DNA from: Branchiostoma floridae
Lineage: Eukaryota; Chordata; Leptocardii; Amphioxiformes; Branchiostomatidae
DNA: 64,000 nucleotides
Direction of reading: 5' to 3'
Assembly (NCBI RefSeq): GCF_000003815.2
Contig: NC_049982.1
Coordinates: 4,113,259-4,177,258 of the forward strand
Numbering within the stretch: the stretch's first letter is position 1; the number at the start of each line of letters is the position of its first letter. This document shows, piece after piece, positions 1-11,600 of this stretch. The position numbers and the translations under genes were made by a program. The notes below the pieces were generated by a model. The model ran no database searches. It worked only from the letters and a program-made list of their open reading frames with translations, and had not been told where the DNA came from.

Positions 1-326
1 ATTGAGTGTGTAAGTTTCATTGTACCAGGGAATTTCTCTTAGCTCATTTTCGACAATTACAATGAACAATGACCACAGCTTAACATTTCATCCCAAGGAT
101 TTTATGTAGCACTTTTAAGTTGCAAACATGGCGGGTAAGTGACAAAAGCTGGACTTCAAACCCTCCACCACATGGTCTAATCCAGGACTATGACTGTTAC
201 TGATGGTGGTACTTCTCTAATCAGCCTCAGAATCCTTTTTTTTCTTTACCCTGCAACTTAGCAAGTTGCCAGCTAGATGTTAGCTGCAATTGGGAGAAAC
301 TTTCTGCAAATGTGTTGTTTTTGTAG
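1..326 (+). other. NUP160 intron sequence at window edge, with dispersed repeat piece
   Basis: Intron upstream of the first exon in the window, ending in TTTTTGTAG at 326. Positions about 20-85 (ACCAGGGAATTTC, then ACAATGAACA) resemble 1030-1095 in intron 2, so both are copies of one unnamed repeat. No coding sequence seen. Confidence 0.4.
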
Positions 327-3300
327 AGGAGGCCAGGAGAGCTCGGATGCGACCCTTGACCTCTGCGTGCACCGTCAGGACTCGCTGGGCCATGACAATT
401 TCGTGTTTGCCGTGTGTCGGGACCACAAGCTCAGGATGTGGTCCACCAATGTAAGTCTGCAAGAATTCAAACTGTTTGCAAAAAAGACCTGCTGTAGGTC
501 ATTCTCATGTCAGGAAGTAAAGTGCAGTGATAAGCTCAGGATATACATTGTTGTACTGGATCTTTATTGGATATTTTAGTGATGGTAATAGCCCAAAAAA
601 ATACTTGGAGTTGGACCGGGGCAAGTGTAGTCAAAGTGTACATGTACGCTTCCACATGGTACCGGTGATTCAAGCCCTGGCTAATCCACTGGTAGTTGTG
701 TGTGCAATTGGCATACCCTTTGTCATAATAAGTGAATCTAAAAAAGTCTGCTGTGCCATCTTTTAAGTCTTTGGTATAACCTGTCCAAGGTTGGAACCCA
801 CTGGCCCTACTTTCTGATTGTAAGGCTAACACTCTGGAGATAAGTTATTTCCTATGTTGTCCACATACAGGACCAGGAGTGTGTAGCAGAAACTGACCTG
901 CTGGACTTCGTGGCTGATAAGATCGACCAGCAGACTGCTCCAGGTACTGGGTATAGAAAAAAAGGAAAGTGATCCAGTTTTAGCTCACTGAAAAGCTAGT
1001 CTTCCACTGGTTGTGACAGAGAAAACAGGTTCATTATACCAGGGAAATTCCCCTAGCTCTTTCTGACAAGCACAATGAACAGTGGACCTTTGCTTGACTT
1101 CCTGTTCTTAAGACTGCAACCCTTTCCAGTATCTTGTATGCCGGATGAGCAATACAGCCAGAATGAAACAATCCCGCACGCACGCACAGAAAAAAAATTT
1201 AATTGTCTTCAAGTGCCATGTTCTCCTCAATAATTTATGAAGCAAGATGTATGACATGTACAAAGGACAGGATTTATTGTAGCATTCAATAAATATTTTT
1301 GTTGTCGTTCAGTCAATCATGACATGACCTGTAGTCTTGAATAATTATTTATTTTGCCATTACAGGTCTACCGTCTAAACAAATGGTTCAAGACACAATA
1401 ATGTATCGTTATTGGTGAAGTTACTGTAGATCTTTATTCAGATGATCCAAGTTTGTAAGTGTATACTTTTACTAGTTTTAGTAAAGAATTTCATGTACAT
1501 GTCATGATTGTTATTTCCAGGCCAGAGCCACATAATCCAGAAGGAGTGACAGTCATTGAATTTTTGAATATCTTTTTGTTATTTCCAGGCCAGAGCCACA
1601 TGATCAGGAAGGCATACGACAGTCAGACCCACAGCCTGTACCTGGTGACCTTCCTTTCCTTCGCTGACAGGTCAATGGTAAGGCTGTAGCACAACCACTT
1701 ACTCTAAATGCAGAAATTTTTGCGGTGGTTTTATGTTTGCATTCGTGGTTTTCGACAGCAAACTTAAAACTACTGCAAACATTTTTTACATGACAGTAAC
1801 AGACTACAGTGCATGGTGCTACCGCAAACTCAAAACCACCGCGAACGGTCCTTTTTCCTGGTACAGTGAAATTAAATCCCCGTGAACCTAGATGCATTTA
1901 CAGTATATCAGTAGGTTAACAAACTTTAAAGGCACATGTAGGTTGTGAAATTGCTCTGGCCAGATGTATAGCTTTGTACCAATACCAAATGTGGATGGCA
2001 TAGTGCATTATGCAAAACTACATGTAGGCATGACCAGATGAAGCTAAATAATATGAATGCTGCTACAAGAAAAAAAGTTGTCACTTCATACAAATCTTGT
2101 TGAAATGTTCCTGTCTTGTGTGTTAAGTGTATAAGTTAATGAAACAAACTTTTTTATTTCTGTCCAGTTTGTGGTTGTACAGCCAGTGTTGGAGGACGGG
2201 CGCTATCATTTCCTACACATGGCCACGCTGTGTGCACCTCAGGTGAGGGGGAATGTCTTCTTGGATGTTTTTGAGCGGTAGTACCTAGTAATTGATAATA
2301 GTCAGTAGAAACCAGTTAACTGCACAACGGATTAACGCACACTTCTGTTAACTGCACGGAATCCCAAAATCCCAAACAGGTGCGGTCCACCTAGATAGCT
2401 TCGCATTATTGCAGTATCCGGATAATTGCACCAAATTCACTGGCAAATAGGCCGTGAAATTAAGCGGCTTTTATTTATTACTGTACTGCTGTCTGGGTCC
2501 CTGAGACAGGTTAGCAGCAGTTGGCTACTAGTCTTCACACCATACCACCTTTATTGGAGACATTTTTTTTTTTTTACATGACTTTCCTCACTCCATCCAG
2601 GCGTAAAAATGGGTACTCGACTCCGATTGTAGAGGTAAAAGGTAGTGGGAGGAAAGGTGTGGGCTCTGCTTCCCAATATCATGCCCTAGGCATAGTGGAT
2701 AGCAACTCACTTACCCTTACCTAACTGAGTTTACACATATACCTGTGTATTTTCTGCAGGAGAACCTGCACCTGGACCCCTCCACCCTGTGGACTGTGTG
2801 GACCAACAGTTAACTTTACCCTTACCTACCTGAGTTTACACATATATCTGTATTTTCTGCAGGAGAAGCTGATCGGCCTGCACCTGGACCCCTCCACCCT
2901 GTGGACTGTGTGGACCAACAGTTAACTTTACCCTTACCTACCTGAGTTTACACATATATCTGTATTTTCTGCAGGAGAAGCTGATCGGCCTGCACCTGGA
3001 CCCCTCCACCCTATGGACTGTGTGGACCAACAGTTAACTTTACCCTTACCTACCTGAGTTTACACATATATCTGTATTTTCTGCAGGAGAAGCTGATCGG
3101 TCTGCACCTGGACCCCTCCACCCTGTGGACTGTGTGGACCAACAGTTAACTTTACCCTTACCTACCTGAGTTTACACATATATCTGTATTTTCTGCAGGA
3201 GAAGCTGATCGGTCTGCACCTGGACCCCTCCACCCTGTGGACTGTGTGGACCAACAGTTAACTTTACCCTTACCTACCTGAGTTTACACCTATATCTGTA

Positions 3301-5688
3301 TTTTCTGCAGGAGAAGCTGATCGGCCTGCACCTGGACCCCTCCACCCTGTGGACTGTGTGGACCAACAGTTACGATGAGACGGTCGTCAGGTACTGCAGT
3401 ATTGAAAGGTCAGTGAAGTATTTGTTTTCAGTTTTCTCCTGTTGTGTGGAAACAGACCCACAATATAACAACATGTTTTCAGTAAACTTTGCGGCATGTT
3501 ATCACCCCAAACAATGTGTCACTGTGCTGTTGTCTATACAGCGTAGCTAGAAATTCCTTTTAGAGTATTTCGAGCCCTGACCAATGTGTAGGAATGTCGA
3601 AGCCATCATTCTATCCAGATGGTACCCAGCCTTGTGCACGTAACGGTAAATTAGTTTAATATTTACATGCAAAGAAGGATTTTTGGGTTCACAACAAAAG
3701 AACAAATAGAATGTCAGTAAAACATACATTACATGTAATTGGGATTATGTGTTCTCGCTGCAAAAGCGCCACCTACGTCGGGTACATACAAAATGTTTGA
3801 TGTTTGATAGGCAACAGAATGTAAGCAGGGGACACTTTACTGGTTGTGTGAACAAAAATTTCAATGTCGGTTGACCGTCCATATTTTCCCATCCAGTGGT
3901 CAGGCTGGTCAGCAGGGCTGGAGCCAGGTCATCCTTGAGCCGGCGGTCAGCCACGAGGTGACCGTGCCAAACTATCAGGACCCGAGCGTGAGTATTTGCA
4001 GCATTTATTTGTCTTTTAAAACTTTGATCGGATTTTCAACCTTACCAGTAAGAGACACAATTACATGTAAGTGATCACACGCTAAAAGAATGCATGTAAA
4101 AGTGTTCACTGACTACCATGGACAACCAAGAAGACTACTTTAAAAAAAAACAACAATGAAACACTTAAATGACAATTATCGTCCTTTATTCTTGTAAAAT
4201 ACTTCAAACAGACTCCTGTTGTTTTTCAAGGAAGCCTATCTGGAACACATTTTCTACCCAGGGAGGTTCTCTTTGCAGACCATCGCCAAGGCTTTACATG
4301 TGAGTAACTCGTATTAGCCATAGCACACATCATACAATGTACTTTGGTTAAGACAATTGTTTCTTTTCATCTCTTTTAATTTTAGATTTCTTTCCAAAAG
4401 ATGGCTTGCAATGTCAGAGGGCTGTACAAGTCATACCTTTTCCCTTGTCTTTCAGTCCACATAACTAAGTTTGTATTTTTTTGTAAGAGGATAACAAATG
4501 TCAAACACAGTGAGATGTAGAAGCAGACAGCAGTGGAATTAGGTCTTCAGAAGGCAAATCATATATGAAAATACATAATTATGATAAAGTAGAGTAGATC
4601 ACCTCATGACATTTTATGATGTTGCTGTAAATCTACCATTGCTCAGTGGATGTGATAGGAGACCTGCAAAGATGGTGTGTTGTGCCGAAGAGCAGTTATA
4701 CCGGCTATATAGATACATGTACAGATACAGTCATTGGTTTGATGTTGCTCAGTAGATCTACCGGCGCTCAGTGGATGCGATAGCCGACCTGTCGGCTGGA
4801 GTGTTTGTTTGTTTGTTTGCTTGTTTGTTTGTTACATGTGTATGATGTTGCTGCAGATCTACCGACGCTCAGTGGATGCGATAGCCGACCTGTCGGCTGC
4901 AGTGTTTGTTTGTTTGTTTGTTTGTTTGTTTGTTTGTTTGATACATGTGTATGATGTTGCTGTAGATCTACCGGCGGTCAGTGGATGCGATAGCAGACCT
5001 CTCGGCTGCAGTGCTAAAAGAGCAGGTGTCACTGGTGGTGGAGACAGAGGTCAGGAATTTTAAACGTCATTTGTAGTTAAATTGAGAAAAAAATATTGCT
5101 GCTTTTTGTGTGGTAACGTATATTATCCAAGGCAGAGATTTGCCTTCCTTGGTAGAAAATTTCCCTCTTGATATGCTGATCACTCTACTCCCAGTAAAAA
5201 GATTTTATTCATGCAAAAACTTCTATATGTTGTTCAAAACACACTCACACACTCATTAATATGGAACATGGCAAATGTGCTGATACGTGTTTTTACAAAG
5301 GCAAATTAAAGACAGGTCCCACATTTGAAGAAATCTTTAGCAAAACGGATCAGTTTTATCAGACTTAGCAAACATCTTGTCATGTGTTTCTTAGATTTTT
5401 AGGTACTAGCAACATATGTGGTTAAACTGTTCTGTATGTATTGTATGTACGAGTTGCCACACATTGTATCTTTTACAGTTGTCGTGCAATAATGCTCTAC
5501 GTGTTTGCCGTGTTCAGATCCAGAACGCAGTGACAGAGTACGAGGTACAGCAGGAGGAGTATTACCAGGTGCAGCTGCAGAGCTGGAACAAGTTCTACAT
5601 GTGCTGCACACAGTACCACCAAGTAGCAGGCAGGCCACTGGGCATCTATAGTGATGAGGACACTGCTATGGTCTGTCTACTGAAAAAG
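327..5688 (+). CDS. NUP160: NUP160 exons 1-9 in window (end of propeller, start of helical domain)
   Basis: Exons by splice sites and phase: 1, 327-450; 2, 871-943; 3, 1589-1677; 4, 2168-2242; 5, 3311-3408; 6, 3897-3987; 7, 4231-4299; 8, 4966-5049; 9, 5518-5688. The first base completes a codon begun in an exon outside the window. Exon 5 reads EKLIGLHLDPSTLWTVW, the counterpart of the vertebrate DIWALWHD region. Exon 7 reads EAYLEHIFYPGRFS, matching vertebrate MYLQSLFTPGQFT. Exon 9 ends DTAMVCLLKK, matching NMVCLLKK. Exons 3, 5, 8 and 9 have partial tandem copies beside them, so an automatic annotator could pick a wrong acceptor or donor; only the listed copies keep the frame open. Confidence 0.9.
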
Positions 5689-8600
5689 GTAGGATCTTAC
5701 TTTAGGTGTAGACTGTAGACTGTATGAACAAGTTCTACATGTGCTGCACACAGTACCACCAAGTAGCAGCAAGGCCACTGGGCATCTACAGTGATGAGGA
5801 CACTGCTATGGTCTGTCTACTGAAAAAGGTAGGATAAATGTCTTACTGTATGAACAAGTTCTACATGTGCTGCACACAGTACCACCAGGTGGCAGCAAGG
5901 CCACTGGGTATCTACAGTGATGAGGAAACTGCTATGGTCTGTCTACTGAAAAAGGTAGGGTCTTACTTTAGAGCGTAGTGTAAAGTGTAGACTGTATGAA
6001 CAAGTTCTACATGTGCTGCACACAGTACCACCAGGTAGCGGCAAGGCCACTGGGTATCTATAGTGATGAGGACACCGCTATGGTCTGTCTACTGAAAAAG
6101 GTAGGATAAATGCCTTTGTTACTGTAGACTGTAGACTGTAGGAACAAGTTCTGTCTGTCTATGGTCTGTCTGCTGAAAAAGGTAGGGTCTTACTTTAGAG
6201 TGTGGTGTAGACTGTAGACTGTAGGAACAAGTTCTACATGTGCTGCACACAGTACCACCAAGTAGCAGCAAGGCCACTGGGCATCTATAGTGATGAGGAC
6301 ACTGCTATGGTCTGTCTGCTGCAAAAGGTAGGATCTTACTTTAGAGCGTGGTGTAGAGTGTAGACTGTATGAACAAGTTCTACATGTGCTGCACACAGTA
6401 CCACCAGGTGGCAGCAAAGCCCCTGGGCATCTATAGTGATGAGGACACTGCTATGGTCTGTCTACGTAATACTGAAAAAGGTGGGATAAATGTCTTCATA
6501 TAGTTATACTCAGACATGCTGAGTGTAGACTGTAAGAACTACAAGTAAAAACAGAGGACAATGCTATGGTCTGTCTGCTGGAAAAGGTAGAGACAATTCC
6601 AATGTTTTACTGTGGATCGTCCAGTTTGGCATCATATTAATGTTGACTCCATAGTAGCTTTTTGATTTGTATAGAAATGCATAATCATAGTATAGCTGTT
6701 GAGGTAGTATTAATGGAAGCACCACAAACATATTATTAGGTTTACAAAGCTTCAATCTAGACACTTAAAATCCCACTCCTTTCATGCCTTTTTCCCAAAT
6801 TCAAGGTGCCTTACATACAATTTTTGATAGACATAGATTCTTTTTCAGGTGAGAGATTCTTTTTCAGGAAAATGCTGTGCTGCTGAATTGTTTAGCCGTT
6901 AACTTGAAACATTGTGAAAACTTCTGTTCCATTCAAACTGTGAAATCAGGTCCATGCAAAAATTCTGATCTAACGCCTGTCTGTGTGTCCTCCCCAGGGC
7001 GCTGTGTCCTTCCTGCGACCTTGTGACGGAGTAGAACACCTGTACCTGGCTCCGCAGGGGGTCTGCCAGCCGCAGCACCTGTCCGCTGCCCCCTTCAACA
7101 TCGCAGGTATGGAAACTGTCGTGTTACCTCAAAATCTGAGTACAGTCAAACATTACTGTGCAAGTGACCACTTCAAACTTTTCCATAAAGGCTATGTGGC
7201 CAATGTGACTACTTTTTGGTGGTCCTTTAGATTATTTTTTTCTGTTGACATTGAGTAATAGATACAGTGTATAAGAATTCTGTCCATAGTGTGACCACTT
7301 CTCCAACATACAGACCAAACTTCATCTACTTGTTTTTCTCTCAGTTCACCCCGACTAATCGAATGGGGACGTCCCTCGCGAATGTGCACACTCCTCTAGA
7401 AAAGGGAACACTTCTCGACTTTCAAGGGGACGCTCCTCTTGGAAAGGGGATGTGCCTCCCTTTATTAGGGGACGCTCCTCCGGAAATGGTATGTTTACCG
7501 GGCATAGGGGACGTCCCTCCAACACCCCCGCCGGCCCGTGGAATTGGCCGGTAACCAGACAAATCCCTTTCTAGTTCATCTAAATCACAACATCCAAAAC
7601 TTTAACCCCGCCAGTGATCTCGACAAACGTCACACCTCGCAAGGTAGTGATAGTTTTTGATTCAAAATTGAGGCATGTTGGAAATAAAGCCGCCCGCGCG
7701 GCATAACATCTGATTTTCTTCAGTGTTTTAATGGCGGCGTATCGCACGTCCGGCAAGCACAACATCGAGTTTTAGCCTAAATATCCGCGTGCTTGTCGAG
7801 TTTTAAGGCCTCCCTCTCTAACACACGTACATTGGAGAAGTTTCTAACACGATGTTAGTAAAAAAGGCTGCGTGTACTAGAAACGCTCCGTAACTACGGC
7901 TAACCGTGACAGACACCCGGCGCCCGTACGTGTGTGGGGAGGGAAGCCTGTCTCGACAAGCACACGGATACGGTATCGGGCCATGGAGCCGCGTTGTACA
8001 AAAAATCCCGAATAACTACATCTTACATCGTGTTAGAAACTTCTCCTATGTACGTGTGTTAGAGAGGGAGGCCTTAAAACTCGACAAGCACGCGGATATT
8101 TAGGCTAAAACTCGATGTTGTGCTTGCCGGGCGTGCGATACGCCGCCATTAAAACGCTGAAGAAAATCAGATGTTATGCCGCACGGGCGGCTTTATTTCC
8201 AACATGCCTCAATTTTGAATCAAAAACTATCACTACCTTGCGAGGTGTGACGTTTGTCGAGACCACTGGCGGGTTAAAGTTTTGGATGTTGTGATTTAGA
8301 TGAACTAGAAAGGGATTTGTCGGGTTAGCGGCCGATTCCACGGGCCGGCGGGGGTGTTGGAGGGACGTCCCCTATGCCCGGTAAACATACCATTTCCGGA
8401 GGAGCGTCCCCTAATAAAGGGAGGCACATCCCCTTTCCAAGAGGAGCGTCCCCTTGAAAGTCGAGAAGTGTCCCCTTTTCTAGAGGAGTGTGCACATTCC
8501 CGAGGGATGTCCCCATTCGATTGGTCGGGGTGTCAGTTGTATCGTTTGCAATGTACATATTATGTTTTGTATGTAATGTTGTGCATGTAATGTTGTGCAT

Positions 8601-11600
8601 GTATTAATGTATTGATGATCATTCCAAGATGGCGGACGAGTACGGTCACGCAACACGAGGTCTCCGGTTTTGATTCTATATTGAAGGTGTTAACGCTACA
8701 GGAAGTGAGTTATCGGAACTTTATACTAATTCTATATATACATCGCATATTCTGTATATGATTTGGAGATTTTGAAGACTGTTAGGAGAACTTTAATTGT
8801 AAAATGGGTGACCACGCCGAGGACCACGCCAAAACCCACGCCAAGACGCCGAAACGCAAGACCCCGGGTACGAAGTTCTGGAATGTCAACCTGAACCAAC
8901 TTCCCGCGGACGAGTCTCTTGCCTTCGATTACGAAGACCAAGATAAATCCCGTTTCTGTGGGGTTAAACTGCGGTCCAAACAGCTGGACAAATGGATCAC
9001 AGCCCACAAGGACGCTTTCAACGAAACGTTTGAAAGGACCAAGGAGACAACTGTCACCTGGAAAAGCACACCTGGCATTACATGTATGACGGTCCAGACC
9101 ACCACAGCCACAAGGAAGTCAGGTAAAGGTCTTCTCTCTGTACATTTCTATCACAAGAAACACGGATTGATGGTACAAGGGCAATGCACCAAGTGGTGGA
9201 TGAACATTTTGTATCCTGAACTCTTAGTCAACATAAACGCCCAAGTAGATATGCAGACAAGGTCAACAATCAAAGATGGCGTCCTACGCGTCAGGGACGC
9301 CATAGACAACTTTCCTACGGTAACGCTAGAATCGACTACACCAAAGCAAGTCTTTAATAGCAGTGTCCATGAAACACCAACTTTACCCAAGTGCGCCAAT
9401 CCTCGAAACCTACAAGATCTGCAAGCACCCGTAAGTGAAGTTATGGAAGAAGAGATACAGATTGTGTTTGATGCAAGCGCAAAACATAGCGGGAACATAG
9501 AAGTGCCCGTAAGTAGAGATGCGGAAGATCAAGGGCCGGGTAGGATTGAAAAACGCGCCAAACAGGTCTCTGATACTAAGAATGGCGAACAAAGTGAGCT
9601 TACAACAAAAGCCGTAGATATGCCAAACTTAGCGCGGTTGACTGCGGTTGAGAAATCCCAGAGAATCAGCGATGCTGCTTTTGGCGATTTACAGAAACAG
9701 TTTGTCGACATGACTCATAATCTTAACGCGCTACGGGATGAGCTGCTTACAAAAGAACGGGAGAGGGAAGAGTCTCAAACCAACATGCTTAAAGAACTGT
9801 CCACTAAAGTTGAAGCAGCACAGAAGTCACTAGAGAGCCACATCAAGAAGGTAGTCAACAAATTACAGACCAACATCTGTCATGTCCAAAAAGATCTAGT
9901 GTCGCAAAGAGAGGAGCTAGCGAAAGAAAAAAACGCGACAGTTCAAGAAATGACAATAGAGCGGAACATCTGGATGGAGAGGAATCGTGGCTTGTCCATC
10001 AAAGTGGACGCCTTGTCTGCATCGAATGCAGAGTTGCAGCAAGCCATCACAATTCAAGACTCAGAACTTCAGTATTTGTTTGATAGGTTAAAACAGATTG
10101 AAGAAAACCGTACCTGCCGAGGCTGTACAAAACCAACACACACGGACATGCAAAACTTGAACAACGTGCATGACAATGACATCCCTGGCGACAAACAAGA
10201 TAACAATGCTGCTACCAACCAAACCATTGTCAAGCAGATTGCAAACATGCTTCCCTCTGCCCATGACAATGCAACAATTGCAACACAGAGCCGTGAAGTC
10301 CCTTCACCAGCCACGAGTGTGAAAGAGTCGGCAACTAACACTAGTACGGGAAGTCAGCATCAAAGGTACGAAGTGAGAATTTTTGCGGACTCCATCTTCA
10401 GAGATGTAGATGTGAAACGTGCTTTCAATGGAAAGTCCACGAGATTGGTCAGAACCAGCACAGTGACAGCAGCCATTGACTGTATTAAACAAATCAACGA
10501 CTCGACAACTCAGCAAGTTATACTTCACATCGGTTCCAACGATCTTGATAATAGCAAGCAGAGAAATGACTCAGTCAGTACAACCCTGAACAACACCCGC
10601 AGACTACTGGAGGTGACCAAAGCATCGTTCCCTAAAGCGCAGGTAGCAGTCTCACAGGTCCTCCAGAGGGGATTAAATGATAACTCCACACTCAATATCA
10701 ACATCAAGAACTATAACCAAGAAGTTCTGAATCTGTCTAGGAGTGGCAACTTCAAGTACATCAAACACCGCAAACTGACACAGGACAGGCATCTCTACCT
10801 CCCCGACCAGATCCACTTGGATCCTAGAAGCGGCACCAAGATGCTTGTGTCGGACGTCAAGCGTACCCTGTACCCAGCACCCGGGCCTGGAGCTGGGAGA
10901 CAGTCACCCACCTGGACAGATACACAGGCCGCCCGTCTTCCTGTCAACCAGTGGACGCCCATGCAAAACGGACCTTCTTTTTCGCGCTCTGTTCCAGTTC
11001 CAGTCATGAAGTCTAGGAAGCCACCTTACCAGCCGCCCACTGTGAAACCAGCACATAGGAACACTTCGGTAGGAACCGGACAAGCTGCACCTGGCTTGTC
11101 GAAAGGAGTTAACATCGGAGTTCCCGGCCAGCTTGGACCGACTACAAAAAGCAGGAACACAGTCAGCGGAAACGGACAAGTCGCTAGGCCCGCCTGGTTA
11201 AAAGCTGGCAAGTTCGGACATCCCGGCCCACAGTGGAAACAGCTAGGGAACCGACTTCGCAAAGTATGGAACATTCTTATATCTTAAAGTTGGCCATATG
11301 ATTCTACACGACCACCAAGGTAAACCTTCATGAATTGTTACATTTAACCCTATTACTATACATACGGACCATGTACCGCTCATTTAGAGAGACTCCATCA
11401 TTGTGTACAAATACTATTCATGACTGACATGTATCATTGATAGCTTGAATACTTGTTTATTGATATGATGATATAGTTTAAGTCTTACTTGAATACTTGT
11501 TTATTGATATGATGATATAGTTTAAGTCTTACTTCTTGTAGCTATAATGCACCTTCAATATCTTTATCTTCAAGGACATGGAGAAAAAATCTGCGCTAGT

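Noticed and set aside
2760-3255. Five extra NUP160 exon 5 copies as mutually exclusive or cassette exons
   Set aside because: Each breaks after about 56 bp into intron sequence with an in-frame TAA and no donor; only 3311-3408 has both splice sites and keeps the frame.
4803-4950. CRISPR-like or regulatory array in the TTTG repeats
   Set aside because: Simple tetranucleotide tracts plus exon copies; no spacers or regular direct repeats of CRISPR type, and the genome is eukaryotic.
7267-7554. Frame in the foldback arm with GDAP/LGKG-like repeats, also present in the other arm
   Set aside because: The repeats follow the ~28-bp DNA subrepeats, the frame starts outside the element, and it lacks a conserved start or any known domain.
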